A stretch of 64,000 bases of DNA, taken from positions 1 to 64,000 of the forward strand of contig NZ_DASYHS010000269.1 of NCBI RefSeq assembly GCF_035998295.1, in the 5' to 3' direction. The position numbers were made by a program, and so were the translations under genes. The DNA comes from DASYHS01 sp035998295. Lineage in GTDB: Bacteria > Pseudomonadota > Alphaproteobacteria > Azospirillales > Azospirillaceae. Within the stretch, counting starts at the first letter, position 1; the number at the start of each line of letters is the position of its first letter. This document shows positions 8,188-17,091 of the stretch, in pieces. The notes beneath the pieces were generated by a model. It was not told where the DNA came from. It did not search any database and was given only the letters and a program-made list of their open reading frames with translations.

Positions 8188-9525
8188 TCACAGGATTGCT
8201 GGGACCGGACCGCCGCTTCCCGTGCCGGCCCGCCGGAGGCGGTCCAGAACTCCGGTCGTCGGGAAGCCGTCCGCGGGGATGCCCTGGTCGGCCTGGAAGC
8301 GCCGGAGCGCCGACCGCGTCATCGGCCCGATGATGCCGTCGGGGACCCCGGTGTCGTAGCCGCGTTCGGTCAGGAGCCGCTGCAGCTCCATCCGCTCGTC
8401 GCGCGCCAGCGGCTGGAGGTGGCGCGGCCACGCGGCCCGTATCGTCCCGCCGCCCTCCAGCCGGTCCGCGAGGTGCCCGACCGCCAGCGCGTAGCTGCTG
8501 GAGTTGTTGTAGCGCAGGATGGCCCTGTAGTTGCCGGTCACCAGAAAGGCGGGCCCGGAATGGCCGGCGGGAAGCAGCAGCGACGCGGGCTCCGTTCCCG
8601 CCGGCAGGGCACCGCCCGCGGCCCGGACGCCGAGGGCCTGCCACTGCGCGGTCGGCCGGACCACGGCCAGGTCGGTCAGGGACAGGTCGAACCCCGGCGG
8701 CAGTACGACCTCCGTGCCCCAGGGGACGCCGGGGCGCCACCCCGCCTCGGCGAGGTAGCGGGCGGTGGAGAAGAAGACGTCGGGCAGGCTGGACCACAGG
8801 TCGCGGCGCCCGTCGGAATCGGCGTCGACCGCGTAGCGCAGATACGTCGTCGGAATGAACTGGGTCTGCCCCATGGCCCCGGCCCAGGAGCCGATCATGC
8901 GCTCGGGCTCGATGTCGCCGCCGTCGACGATGCGCAGCGCCGCCAGCAGCTGCTCGCGGCCGTAGGCGGTCCGCCGGCCGGCATGGGCGAGCGTGGCGAG
9001 CGCCGGGATCACCGGCAGGTTACCGACGTTGCCGCCGAAATTGCTCTCCATGCCCCAGATCGCCGCGACGATCCCGGCCGGGACCCCGTAGCGCTCCTCC
9101 ATCGCCGCGAACAGGGGCGCGTGCTCGGCCAGCAACCCCCGCCCGCGCGCGATCCGGGCGTCGGAGACGGCGGAATCGAGATAGGCCCAGACCGGCCGGA
9201 CGAATTCGGGCTGGCTCTCGTCGGACGCGATGACGGAGGGAATCGGCTCCAGCCCGGCGAGCGTCCGCCGGAGCGTCGCCTCCGAGATGCCGGCGCGGCG
9301 GGCCTCCTCGCGGAACTCCGCGAGCCAGGACGGGAAGTCGGCCGGCCGCGCCGCCTCCACCCCGACGGCCGCGGCCGTGGGGGAGACCGGGGCGGAAGCG
9401 GCGGCCGGGGAGACCGGAGCGGCCGCGGCCGGTTCCGGCCGGGAACTGGCGCACCCCGCGAGCGGCCCGGAAGAGACGATCAGGGAAAGCGTTGCGACGA
9501 GCGCGCGATGCCGGATGCCGGCCAT
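8188..9525 (-). CDS. Lytic murein transglycosylase, MltB family, with peptidoglycan-binding domain
   Basis: 445 residues from ATG 9525, chosen because the signal peptide begins there and GGCGGA lies upstream. The lipobox LAGC gives Cys25, so it is probably an outer-membrane lipoprotein. After a Pro/Ala linker comes the MltB-type lysozyme-like domain with the catalytic glutamate in GMESNFG (Glu160), followed by GAMGQTQFIPTTYLRYAVD and SSYALAVGHLADRL. Residues of about 390-440 form a peptidoglycan-binding domain type 1 (LLTERGYDTGVPDGIIG). It cleaves the MurNAc-GlcNAc bond non-hydrolytically during wall turnover. Confidence 0.9.
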   Translation of the reverse strand: MAGIRHRALVATLSLIVSSGPLAGCASSRPEPAAAAPVSPAAASAPVSPTAAAVGVEAARPADFPSWLAEFREEARRAGISEATLRRTLAGLEPIPSVIASDESQPEFVRPVWAYLDSAVSDARIARGRGLLAEHAPLFAAMEERYGVPAGIVAAIWGMESNFGGNVGNLPVIPALATLAHAGRRTAYGREQLLAALRIVDGGDIEPERMIGSWAGAMGQTQFIPTTYLRYAVDADSDGRRDLWSSLPDVFFSTARYLAEAGWRPGVPWGTEVVLPPGFDLSLTDLAVVRPTAQWQALGVRAAGGALPAGTEPASLLLPAGHSGPAFLVTGNYRAILRYNNSSSYALAVGHLADRLEGGGTIRAAWPRHLQPLARDERMELQRLLTERGYDTGVPDGIIGPMTRSALRRFQADQGIPADGFPTTGVLDRLRRAGTGSGGPVPAIL

Positions 9526-9605
9526 GGTGTTCCGCCGTTCTTGCGAGATCCTGCCAAGTGGATAGGGCGAGCGGGGCGGCCGGGGCAAGAGGCGCGCGCG
9601 CGGAA

Positions 9606-9636
9606 GTCGAAAAGATCACGGGGCGTCGAAAAGATC
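9606..9636. repeat. Short direct repeat GTCGAAAAGATC
   Basis: Two copies of GTCGAAAAGATC (9606-9617 and 9625-9636), with a 19-bp period, lie in the gap between the lytic transglycosylase start and the anti-sigma stop. The spacing of about two helical turns could suit tandem protein binding upstream of the transglycosylase gene, but nothing else supports a function. Confidence 0.4.
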
Positions 9637-9649
9637 GCGGCGCCGCCCC

Positions 9650-10444
9650 TTACCGCCCCGCGACGGCGGCGACCGAGGGGGCCGCCTCCGTGACCGTGGC
9701 CAGCAGGTCCTGGAGCGCCGGTTCGGGGGCTTCGGCGACGACCGCGTAGCTCTGCGAGCCGTCGCTCCACCAGCCGACGCTCATGCCGTCGATCTCGGTC
9801 GTTCTCGGCACGTCGGGCGCCTGGCTCTCCTCCGGCGTCAGGTACACGGTCACCGTCCGCCCCCGGCGGTCCTGGTAGACGAGGCTGGCCAGCGGGCCGG
9901 TCCCGCCGGGCAGGAGCTTTCCGCCGACGAACTCCAGGCCCATGGTCTCGAAGCGCGGCAGGCGCACCGGCTCGCCGAGACGCGAGGCGATCCACGAGAC
10001 CGGGTCGACCGGACGCCCGCCGGCGACCGGCACGTCCTCCGAGTCCCCGCCGGCGAGGACCAGATGCGCGCCCGCGGCCTCCATCACGTAGTCCGGCAGC
10101 CGCCCCTCGGCCGGCTGGCCGTGAAGGACGTGGGCACCCCAGCCGGCGGCGAGGAAGACGGAGGCGGCGGCGGCCCGGCGCCAGGGAAAGCCCGTCCGCG
10201 GCCGGAGTGACGCTTCCAGGCGGTCCGCGAGCCGTCCCGTCTCCGGGTCCGCGGACCCGCCGGCCAGCTCCTCGGCGCCCATCCTGATCAGCAGCTTGTG
10301 CTCGGCGTAGTCGCGCAGCCGGTCCCGCTCGGAGGGGTTCGCCTCCAGCCACGCCATCACCTCGCGCTCGCGCTCCTCGTCGAGCTGGCCGTCGAGGAAC
10401 GCGTTGAGATCGTCTTCGCCGATCGGCGTGGACGGCACGGTCAT
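9650..10444 (-). CDS. Anti-sigma factor, membrane-anchored
   Basis: 264 residues. The cytoplasmic N-terminus (residues 1-75) has the zinc-finger-like anti-sigma layout without the full cysteine set: EDDLNAFLDGQLDEEREREV and ANPSERDRLRDYAEHK. A single membrane segment (about AAAASVFLAAGWGAHVL) is followed by a periplasmic domain rich in beta structure. The start overlaps the ECF sigma stop by ATGA (10441-10444), so the two are translationally coupled and this protein probably holds that sigma inactive. The periplasmic signal is unknown. Confidence 0.85.
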   Translation of the reverse strand: MTVPSTPIGEDDLNAFLDGQLDEEREREVMAWLEANPSERDRLRDYAEHKLLIRMGAEELAGGSADPETGRLADRLEASLRPRTGFPWRRAAAASVFLAAGWGAHVLHGQPAEGRLPDYVMEAAGAHLVLAGGDSEDVPVAGGRPVDPVSWIASRLGEPVRLPRFETMGLEFVGGKLLPGGTGPLASLVYQDRRGRTVTVYLTPEESQAPDVPRTTEIDGMSVGWWSDGSQSYAVVAEAPEPALQDLLATVTEAAPSVAAVAGR

Positions 10445-11037
10445 TCTCTCCGCCCTCCCTTGACGAGACGAAGGCGCGGATGCCCCGGCCGCTCGTCCGG
10501 CCGTTCGTCCGGATGCCGCCGGTTCAGCAGCTCGCGCAACGCGGCCCGGCCCCGGCCGAGGCGGGACATCAGGGTCCCGACCGGGACGCCGAGGATGCGC
10601 GCCGCCTCCTCGTACTTCACTTCGTCGATCGCGATCAGGGTGACCGCCTCGCGCTGCTCGTCCGGAAGCAGCGCCAGGGCGGCCAGCACGTCGCGGACCT
10701 CGAGCCGCCGGTGCTGCGCCGCGTCCTCGTGCGCGTCGGGCCCGGCGCCGGCGCCGCTCTCCGCCTGGAAAGCCTCGCGGACGCGCCGCCGGCGCATCGC
10801 GCTGACGTGAACGTTGTGCAGGATGCGGAAAAGCCAGGCCCGCATGTCGCTGCCGGGCCGATAGGTGCCGGCGGCCGAGATCGCTCGCGCGAGGCATTCC
10901 TGGACGAGGTCCTCCGCCTCGTCGCGGTTGCGGGTCAGCACCAGGGCGTAGCGGCGCAGCGCCGCCATGTGCTCGGCCATCCCGGCACTTGGCCCGGCAC
11001 CCGGCCCAGGCCCCGATCCCGGCGGCACCCCGGTCAT
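10441..11037 (-). CDS. ECF-family RNA polymerase sigma factor
   Basis: 198 residues from ATG 11037. Region 2 is visible as RRYALVLTRNRDEAEDLVQECLARAI followed by MRAWLFRILHNVHVSAMRRR, and region 4 as LALLPDEQREAVTLIAIDEVKYEEAARILGVPVGTLMSRLGRGRAAL. Both the start (ATGA overlap with the RpoH-like gene at 11034-11037) and the stop (ATGA overlap with the anti-sigma gene) are coupled. A shorter start at 10980 is possible. It is probably released by inactivation of the downstream anti-sigma factor. Confidence 0.93.
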   Translation of the reverse strand: MTGVPPGSGPGPGAGPSAGMAEHMAALRRYALVLTRNRDEAEDLVQECLARAISAAGTYRPGSDMRAWLFRILHNVHVSAMRRRRVREAFQAESGAGAGPDAHEDAAQHRRLEVRDVLAALALLPDEQREAVTLIAIDEVKYEEAARILGVPVGTLMSRLGRGRAALRELLNRRHPDERPDERPGHPRLRLVKGGRRE

Positions 11038-11912
11038 GCCGGCGCCATCCCGCGGCGCAGGGCGTCGGCCACCAGCCTGCGCAGCTTCTCGACCGCGTCC
11101 ATCTCGATCTGCCGGACCCGTTCGCGGCTGATGCCGTACACGCGCGACAGGTCCTCCAGGCGCACCGGCGTCTCGACGAGGCGCCGGCGCGTCAGGATGT
11201 CGCGCTCGCGGTCCTTCAGCCGCTTCAGCCCCTCCGCGAGCAGCGCGCGCCGCTGCAGCCCCTCTTGGTGGCGGGCGAGCAGCGCCTCCTGGTTCGGCGC
11301 GTCGTCGACCAGCAGCTCGATCGCCTCGCCGGTCTCGGCGCCCGGGGGAACCACGTTGAGGGACCGGTCCATCCCGCAGACCCTCCTGTCCATGCGCACC
11401 ACATCCTCGGCCGAGGCGCGCAGCTCGCGCGCGGCGCGCTCCACCGTCTCGGGTGGAAGGTCGCGCCCGTCCATCGCCCCAAGCTGCGCCCTCAGCCGCC
11501 GCACGCCGAAGAACAGGCGCTTTTGCGACGAGGTCGTGCCCATGCGCACCAGGGACCAGGACCGGAGTATGTGCTCCTGGATCATCGCCCGTATCCAGTA
11601 GGTGGCGTAGGTCGAGAAGCGGACGCCGCGCTCGGGGTCGAAGGCCTGCGCCGCGTGCAGCAGGCCCAGATTGCCTTCCGCGACGATGTCGGCCATGGAA
11701 AGGCCGTAGCCGCGGTAGCGCCGCGCGATGGCGGCGACCAGCCGCAGGTGGCTCTCCACGAGCCGGCCGTGCGCCCGGCGGTCCCCGTGGTCCCGCCAGG
11801 CCCGGGCGAGCGCCAGCTCCTCGTCCGGCTCCAGCATCGGCTTGCGCTGGATCGCCGCCTGGTACGCGCCCAGATGCTCGTCCGAACCAAGGTCGCCGAC
11901 CGCCCGCGCCAT
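11034..11912 (-). CDS. RpoH-like (sigma-32 family) sigma factor
   Basis: 292 residues, the usual length of group-3 sigma-32 proteins. Region 2.1-2.4 is clear (LVESHLRLVAAIARRYRGYG, DIVAEGNLGLLHA, FSTYATYWIRAMIQEHILRSWSLV), as is region 4.2 (YGISRERVRQIEMDAVEKLR). A near-match to the RpoH box, QKRLFFGVRR (residues 130-139; consensus Q-R/K-KLFFNLR), places it in the heat-shock sigma family. It heads an operon with an ECF sigma and an anti-sigma factor, so it is probably a specialised paralogue and not the housekeeping rpoH. Confidence 0.87.
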   Translation of the reverse strand: MARAVGDLGSDEHLGAYQAAIQRKPMLEPDEELALARAWRDHGDRRAHGRLVESHLRLVAAIARRYRGYGLSMADIVAEGNLGLLHAAQAFDPERGVRFSTYATYWIRAMIQEHILRSWSLVRMGTTSSQKRLFFGVRRLRAQLGAMDGRDLPPETVERAARELRASAEDVVRMDRRVCGMDRSLNVVPPGAETGEAIELLVDDAPNQEALLARHQEGLQRRALLAEGLKRLKDRERDILTRRRLVETPVRLEDLSRVYGISRERVRQIEMDAVEKLRRLVADALRRGMAPA

Positions 11913-11967
11913 TTCGCCTCCGATGCCGCAACATGCTCCCGGAAGCGATTACGCCTCAGCCCCGCGT

Positions 11968-12411
11968 TTAATCCCCGAGCGGCCGGCTTTGTCGCCGCTG
12001 GGCCGGCTCGGCGCCCGGAGCGGCGCCGGAGCCGCTGGCCAGCAGCCCTTCGAGCGCCCGGTCCGGGAGCACCGCGATGCCCGGGGCGCGGGCGAGCTGC
12101 TCGCGGATGTTCGGGTCGGCCGCGGTGGCGCCGGCGGCGCGCAGAATGGCGTCCTCGCCCGAGCGGATCGGCGGCGGCGCGGGCACGATGCCCGCCCGGG
12201 GCGCCTGCTGGGCCGGGGCTTCCGAACCGGGACGGACCCAGTAGACCGGCGGCGTGCTGAGAGGCAGGCGCCGCGCGTCCTGCGCGACCGGGGCGACGGG
12301 GCGCTGGAGGGCGATCACGTCGTCGTCGCGGTCGCTGCTGCAGCCGGCCGCCAGAACGACGGCCGCCAGCAGCGCCATGGGCGAAAGCCGACGGACGGCG
12401 GAAATGGGCAT
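11968..12411 (-). CDS. Small lipoprotein, possibly DUF3035 (BamF-like)
   Basis: 147 residues from ATG 12411. The signal peptide ALLAAVVLAAGC ends in a lipobox, so the mature protein starts at a lipidated cysteine. The remainder is Pro/Ala-rich with a LPLSTPPVYWVRPG segment and DPNIREQLARAPG, which loosely resemble the alphaproteobacterial DUF3035/BamF lipoproteins of the outer-membrane assembly machine. The match is weak. An AGGGAG ribosome-binding site eight bases upstream supports this start over the longer frame. Confidence 0.65.
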   Translation of the reverse strand: MPISAVRRLSPMALLAAVVLAAGCSSDRDDDVIALQRPVAPVAQDARRLPLSTPPVYWVRPGSEAPAQQAPRAGIVPAPPPIRSGEDAILRAAGATAADPNIREQLARAPGIAVLPDRALEGLLASGSGAAPGAEPAQRRQSRPLGD

Positions 12412-12425
12412 GGTCCATGCTCCCT

Positions 12426-12449
12426 GCGAAACGATGGGCGAAACGATGG
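12426..12449. repeat. Tandem 12-bp repeat upstream of the lipoprotein gene
   Basis: GCGAAACGATGG occurs twice in tandem, 15 bp upstream of the lipoprotein start. It is a clean duplication and may be slippage or a binding site. The rest of the 256-bp interval to the next gene (12412-12667) shows nothing else I can name. Confidence 0.5.
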
Positions 12450-12667
12450 GCGCGGTTCGTGCCGCCGCGCCGGCAGGCCCCGAAATAGCGCACCTGACGG
12501 TTCGTGTCATGCCGACAATGACCTTGGGGGGACTTTGGGGGGATATCACGCCCGATGCAGGCCGGCGCCGGGGGGACGTCCGGAACGGGCGATGCGAGGG
12601 CCTGTTGGACGTCAGCGCGGGCTTCCAGGCCTGCGACGGCTCTCAAACACAATCGGGACGATAGCCC

Positions 12668-13849
12668 ATGTTCACTCGCACCGACCTCGACATGTTGCTG
12701 GCGCACGACGAGGCTCCCGCCCTGACCTTCACGTTGCCGACCCATACCGCGGGTCGCGAAGTCCGGCAGGATCCGGTGCGGCTGCGCAACCTCGCGGGCG
12801 ACGCCCTCGGCCAGCTCACGAACCGGGGCATGAGACGGCCCGACGCGGAGCGCCTGCTGGAGCCGGTGACCGCGCTCCTGAGGGACGATGAGTTCTGGCG
12901 CCACCAGGACCGCAGCCTCGCCGTCTTCGTCGCCGAGGGGGTGTCCCGCGTGTTCCGCGTGCCGCTGGAGCTGGAGGAACGGGTCGTGGTCGGGCAGGGC
13001 TTCGACGTCCTCCCCCTCCTCCCGCTCCTGGCCGAGGACGCGCCGTTCCTGGTCCTGACGGTGTCGGCGGGCGACGCGCGCCTCCACCAGGCCAGCCGGT
13101 TCGACCTGCGGGAGGTGGAGGACGCGCCGATCCCGCGCGGGGTCAGCCAGATCTCGGCCGAGACGGACTACCAGAACACGCTGCACGCGAACCCGGCCGT
13201 CCGCCATGCCGGCCGGCGGGACGTCGCGGTCGGTGCGGCGAAGACCCACAATTTCGGCGAGACGCCCGAGGAGCAGCGCAAGGCGCAGCTCGTGGAGTAC
13301 CTGCACCGCGTCGCCGCGGGGGTCGACGAGTACATGGGCAGCAACCGCGTCGCCCTGGTGCTCGCCGCCCAGCCCGAGGTTCGCGGCAACCTCCTGGCGC
13401 TCGGCCGCTTCCAGCACCACCCCGTCGTCGAGCTGGACGTCAACCCCGACGCGCTGGAGGGGCCCGACCTCCAGCGCCGGGCCTACGAGGCGGTGCGCCC
13501 GCTGCTGTCGCGCGAACGCGACGAGAAGATCGAGCACTTCAAGTCCCTGTTCAACGACGCGAGCCCCAAGTCCACCGGCAAGCTGGAGGGTGCGATCAAG
13601 GCCGCGTGCTACGCCCAGGTCGACACGCTGCTGGTGCGGCGCGGGGCCCGGATGTGGGGGCGCTACGACCAAGACAACGACCAGGTGATCGTCCACGGCG
13701 ACGCGCGGGAAGGCGACGAGGACCTCGTCGGCCGGGCGGCGAAGGAGACGCTGCGGCACGGCGGCCGCGTCTTCTTCGTGGACGACGACCATTTCCGGTC
13801 GGGCCAGGTCGTCGGGGCGATCCTGCGGTTCGAGCAGCCGAAGCCCTGA
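12668..13849 (+). CDS. baeRF3-domain protein (archaeo-eukaryotic release-factor-like)
   Basis: 393 residues. Opening motifs (LLAHDEAPALTFTLPTHTAGREVRQDP) and the centre (RGVSQISAETDYQNTLHANP, then the long helix EEYLHRVAAGVDEYMGSNR) match the bacterial baeRF3 family, relatives of the archaeal/eukaryotic aRF1/eRF1 middle domain. The closing region with ETLRHGGRVFFVDDDHF is also typical. These proteins are predicted to act on stalled or hibernating ribosomes, but biochemical proof is scarce. It is a single-gene unit, convergent with the response regulator. Confidence 0.78.
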   Translation: MFTRTDLDMLLAHDEAPALTFTLPTHTAGREVRQDPVRLRNLAGDALGQLTNRGMRRPDAERLLEPVTALLRDDEFWRHQDRSLAVFVAEGVSRVFRVPLELEERVVVGQGFDVLPLLPLLAEDAPFLVLTVSAGDARLHQASRFDLREVEDAPIPRGVSQISAETDYQNTLHANPAVRHAGRRDVAVGAAKTHNFGETPEEQRKAQLVEYLHRVAAGVDEYMGSNRVALVLAAQPEVRGNLLALGRFQHHPVVELDVNPDALEGPDLQRRAYEAVRPLLSRERDEKIEHFKSLFNDASPKSTGKLEGAIKAACYAQVDTLLVRRGARMWGRYDQDNDQVIVHGDAREGDEDLVGRAAKETLRHGGRVFFVDDDHFRSGQVVGAILRFEQPKP

Positions 13850-13868
13850 GCCGGGCGGGACGGGACGC

Positions 13869-14669
13869 TCAGAGGCGGTCCTGCCCGGCGGCCGAGTGGC
13901 GGCGGATCCGGTCGCGCCGGACGTCGAACACGTATCCCGCGCTGCGGACGGTCTTCAGCAGCGTGGGATTGCGCGGGTCCGGCTCGATCTTCCGGCGCAG
14001 GTGGGTGATGAAGACGTCGACCGACCGGTCCTCGGGCGAGGCCGCCGGCCGCCCCATCAGGTTGAGCAGTTCCTGCCGGCCGATGGGACGGCCGGCATGG
14101 TCCAGCAGCGCGCACAGCAGCCGCGCCTCGGTCAGCGTCAGGCGCTGCTCGACGCCGCTGCCGTCGGTCGCGCTCAGCATGCGGCGCGGCACGTCGTAGC
14201 GCCAATGGGCGAACTCGACGACATCGCCCCCGTCGCCGGCCGGATCGCCCTCTTTCAGCCACCGGCGCCGGCGGAGCTGCGCCGAGATCGCGCCCAGCAG
14301 CTCGTCCATCTCGAACGGCTTGGTGATGTAGTCGTCCGCCCCGAGCTCCATGGACTGGCGGTGCGAGGTCCGGTCGGGCACGGCGGTCAGCATGATGATC
14401 GGCACGAGGCGCGTCGCCGGGTCGCCGCGCAGGGCCTCCACCAGCTCGATCCCGCCGAGCGAGGGCATCCTGATGTCGGTGACGATCACGTCCGGGACCG
14501 CAGCGCGGACGACGCCGAGGGCCTCGCTGCCGTCCCGGGCCCCGCTGGCCTCGTACCCCTCGAAGCGCAACGTGCGGACGATGACGTCGCGCAGCGCCGT
14601 CTCGTCCTCGACGACGAGGACCCGGGTCACCTTGCCCTTCCCATCGGCGGACTCGGCCCGCTGATTCAT
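13869..14669 (-). CDS. OmpR/PhoB-type response regulator
   Basis: 266 residues from ATG 14669. The receiver domain has the acidic pair (VVEDET), phosphoacceptor aspartate in VIVTDIRMPS and the conserved lysine in YITKPFEMDEL. The C-terminal winged-helix domain ends with the transactivation loop EDRSVDVFITHLRRKIEPDP and VRSAGYVF, as in OmpR/PhoB regulators. No histidine kinase is adjacent, so this is an orphan regulator in this window. It is divergent from the TPR lipoprotein gene. Confidence 0.93.
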   Translation of the reverse strand: MNQRAESADGKGKVTRVLVVEDETALRDVIVRTLRFEGYEASGARDGSEALGVVRAAVPDVIVTDIRMPSLGGIELVEALRGDPATRLVPIIMLTAVPDRTSHRQSMELGADDYITKPFEMDELLGAISAQLRRRRWLKEGDPAGDGGDVVEFAHWRYDVPRRMLSATDGSGVEQRLTLTEARLLCALLDHAGRPIGRQELLNLMGRPAASPEDRSVDVFITHLRRKIEPDPRNPTLLKTVRSAGYVFDVRRDRIRRHSAAGQDRL

Positions 14670-14831
14670 CGCGTACGGCGCTTCCCTTGATCGGCCATAA
14701 CCCGTTATGAGCGCCGCCGCGTTAACAATGGTTGAATGACCAAACGTTGCAGCGGGCCGTTCATCCCAAGTTAACCGTGTCCGGCCCAGCATCCGAACGG
14801 ATGTCACCGGCCGGGAACGGGGGAGCGGAGC
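14670..14831. promoter_or_regulatory. Divergent promoter region with two GTTAAC motifs
   Basis: The 162-bp gap between the response regulator and the TPR lipoprotein gene contains GTTAACAATGGTTGA near 14721 and AGTTAACCGT near 14764. Both resemble CtrA half-sites (TTAACCAT), but the first has a six-base, not seven-base, spacing to TTGA. It must hold both promoters. Confidence 0.35.
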
Positions 14832-15668
14832 GTGAAGAACGGACGGCGTCGCACGGGAGCCGCCCTCGGGCTGGGGCTCGGCCTCCTGCTGGCGGGGTGC
14901 GCCGCCGACGGCGCCAAGGTCCCCCTGGCCCCGAACGGCCCGGAGACCGCCATCGCGAGCGCCGGCCCTGAGACGGTCATGAAGCTCGCCGCGGCGTCGG
15001 AAGCGAAGGGGGACGTCGCGGGGGCGGCGGCGCTCTACCGCCGGGCCCACGACATCGATCCCGACGCGCTCGGCCCGGCGGTGGCGCTCGGGCGGACGCT
15101 CGCCGTCATCGGCGACGCCCAGGGCGCCGCCGACGCCTACGGGCGCGCGCTCCGCCTCGCGCCGGCCGACGCCGAGGCCAAGCGCGGATACGCCAACGCG
15201 CTGCTCGCGCTCGACCAGCCCCGCCTCGCAGCGGAGGAGTTCCGCGAGCTGCTCGCCCAGCATCCCGGCGAGCACCGGGGCCATAACGGCCTGGGAGTGG
15301 CCCTCGACATGGTCGGCGAGCACGAGGCGGCGCAGGAGGAATACCGCAAGGGCCTGCGGCTGGCGCCCGGTGACGCCACGCTGGAGAACAACCTGGCGCT
15401 GTCGCTTGCGCTGACCGGCGACTACGACGGGGCGGCGCGCCTGCTGGCGCCCCTGGTCCGCTCGCCTACGGCGGCGCCGCGCACGCGCAACAACCTCGCC
15501 CTGGTCCACGGCCTCGCCGGCCGGGCGGACATCGCCGCGGAGATCCTGCGGCGCGACCACGACGAGGCCGCCATCCGCCGCACCCTCGCGCAATACGAGA
15601 CGCTGCGCGACGCGACCCGGCCCGCCAGGGCCGCCGCGGCGTTCCGGGGGTCCGCCGCGGCGGACTAG
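14832..15668 (+). CDS. tadD: TPR lipoprotein, TadD-like
   Basis: 278 residues with a GTG start preceded by GGAG. The lipobox LLLAGC is followed by at least four tetratricopeptide repeats (for example GDVAGAAALYRRAHDIDPD, AQGAADAYGRALRLAPADAE and EAAQEEYRKGLRLAPGDATLE). Outer-membrane TPR lipoproteins of this size are typical TadD pilotins of Flp pilus systems. The pilus operon begins about 3 kb downstream on the opposite strand, which fits. The assignment to TadD is by architecture and proximity only. Confidence 0.72.
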   Translation: MKNGRRRTGAALGLGLGLLLAGCAADGAKVPLAPNGPETAIASAGPETVMKLAAASEAKGDVAGAAALYRRAHDIDPDALGPAVALGRTLAVIGDAQGAADAYGRALRLAPADAEAKRGYANALLALDQPRLAAEEFRELLAQHPGEHRGHNGLGVALDMVGEHEAAQEEYRKGLRLAPGDATLENNLALSLALTGDYDGAARLLAPLVRSPTAAPRTRNNLALVHGLAGRADIAAEILRRDHDEAAIRRTLAQYETLRDATRPARAAAAFRGSAAAD

Positions 15669-15751
15669 CGGACGGATCGCGAGATCAAGGACGCGCGATG
15701 CCTGCCGCAGGCCGACGGTCGAGCCGGCATGGCGAATCGGCGCGGCGCGGG

Positions 15752-15761
15752 CTATCTATGA
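15752..15761 (+). promoter_or_regulatory. Candidate BioR box at the bioR start
   Basis: CTATCTATGA differs at two positions from the TTATCTATAA boxes found upstream of bioY. It ends four bases before the bioR start codon, so a bound repressor would block initiation of its own gene. Confidence 0.5.
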
Positions 15762-15765
15762 AAGC

Positions 15766-16434
15766 ATGAGCGCGCTTAAAGAAGAGACGTTGGCGGTCCG
15801 CATCAGCCGCATCCTGGCGGACCGCATCATCACCGGCGAGATCGAGCCCGGGGCACGGCTCCGGCAGGACCATATCGCGGAGGAGTTCGGCGCGAGCCAC
15901 GTTCCGGTCCGCGAGGCGTTCCGGCGGCTGGAGGCGCAGGGGCTCGCGGTCAGCGAGCCGAGGCGCGGGGTCCGGGTCGCGTCGTTCGAGCTGTCCAAGG
16001 TCAAGGAAGTCGCGGCGATGCGGGCCGCGCTCGAGGTGCTGGCGCTGCGGCACGCCGCGCCGAACCTGACGCCCGCGATCCTGGCCGATGCCGAAGAGGC
16101 CACGAAGGCCGGCGACAATTCCCGCGACGTGCGCTCCTGGGAGGCCGCCAACCGCCGCTTCCACCAGCTGATCGTCGCTCCGTGCGGGATGCCGCGGCTG
16201 CTGGCCGCGATCGACGACCTTCACGCCGCGAGCGCGTGCTTCCTTTTCGCGGCTTGGCGCTCGGACTGGGAGGCCCGTACCGACCACGATCACCGGGCGA
16301 TCCTCGCGTCGCTGCGCAAGGGCGACGTGGAGGCCGCCTGCTCCACCCTCGCCCGGCACGTCCAGTGGATCGGCCAGCGCCCCGTCCCCGCGTCCGGCGG
16401 CAGGCAGCGGGAGGCGTTCGCCATCGTCGGCTGA
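15766..16434 (+). CDS. bioR: BioR-type GntR-family regulator of biotin genes
   Basis: 222 residues. The N-terminal winged helix ([37 protein letters not shown]) and C-terminal all-helical ligand domain ([52 protein letters not shown]) define a GntR/FadR-subfamily protein. Its position immediately upstream of bioY-bioB-bioD, and three TTATCTATAA-type boxes after its stop, identify it as BioR, the repressor that replaces BirA-type control in many alphaproteobacteria. No clear ribosome-binding site precedes the start. Confidence 0.9.
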   Translation: MSALKEETLAVRISRILADRIITGEIEPGARLRQDHIAEEFGASHVPVREAFRRLEAQGLAVSEPRRGVRVASFELSKVKEVAAMRAALEVLALRHAAPNLTPAILADAEEATKAGDNSRDVRSWEAANRRFHQLIVAPCGMPRLLAAIDDLHAASACFLFAAWRSDWEARTDHDHRAILASLRKGDVEAACSTLARHVQWIGQRPVPASGGRQREAFAIVG

Positions 16435-16437
16435 GGA

Positions 16438-16509
16438 TTATCTATAAAACCCTTGCGCGCCTACCTCTTCCGTGGATTCATTATAGATACAGTCACCTAT
16501 TATCTATAA
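16438..16509 (+). promoter_or_regulatory. Three BioR boxes in the bioY promoter
   Basis: TTATCTATAA occurs at 16438-16447 and 16500-16509, and TTATAGATAC (one mismatch) at 16481-16490. They agree with the published BioR consensus TTATMKATAA. The last copy lies 15 bp before the bioY start, so biotin repletion should shut off bioY-bioB-bioD. Confidence 0.88.
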
Positions 16510-16524
16510 TTCGGAAGACAGGGC

Positions 16525-17091
16525 ATGAACCAGACTCTCACCCTCACCGGGCCGGGCCTCCGGTCGGCCGCCAAGATGGCGGTGGTCGTCGTCCTCGGCG
16601 TCGCGCTCATCACGATCTGCGCCAAGATCCGGGTTCCGTCCTGGCCCGTGCCGATGACGCTGCACACGCTGGCCGTGATGGCGATCGCGGTCGCGACCGG
16701 ACCGCGCCTCGCCGCGGCGACCTTCCTCGCCTATCTCGCCGCCGGCGCGGCGGGCCTGCCCGTGTTCTCCGGCACGCCGGAACGCGGGATCGGCATCGCC
16801 TACATGGTGGGACCGACCGGCGGCTACCTGCTCGGCTACCTCGCCGCGAGCTGGATCACCGGGGCGCTGGCGCTCGGGCGCGGAACCGCCGGCCGCACGC
16901 TCGCCATGCTCGCGGGCCTGGGGGCGACCTATGCCGTCGGGCTGCCCTGGCTCGGGCTCTACGTCCCGGCCGACCGGATCATCGCGCTCGGCTTCACCCC
17001 CTTCGCTCTCGGCGACCTGATCAACATCGCCATGGTCGCCGTCGGCGCGGCCGCGGTCCCGAGCCGGTTCCTCGGAAAAATCGGCCGATGA
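16525..17091 (+). CDS. bioY: Biotin transporter substrate-binding membrane protein BioY
   Basis: 188 residues with six hydrophobic segments. The family motifs [16 protein letters not shown] and [19 protein letters not shown] are present. BioY is the S-component of an energy-coupling-factor transporter and can work alone or with BioMN; no bioM or bioN lies here. It is downstream of three BioR boxes and overlaps bioB by ATGA, so uptake and the last synthetic step are co-expressed. Confidence 0.95.
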   Translation: MNQTLTLTGPGLRSAAKMAVVVVLGVALITICAKIRVPSWPVPMTLHTLAVMAIAVATGPRLAAATFLAYLAAGAAGLPVFSGTPERGIGIAYMVGPTGGYLLGYLAASWITGALALGRGTAGRTLAMLAGLGATYAVGLPWLGLYVPADRIIALGFTPFALGDLINIAMVAVGAAAVPSRFLGKIGR

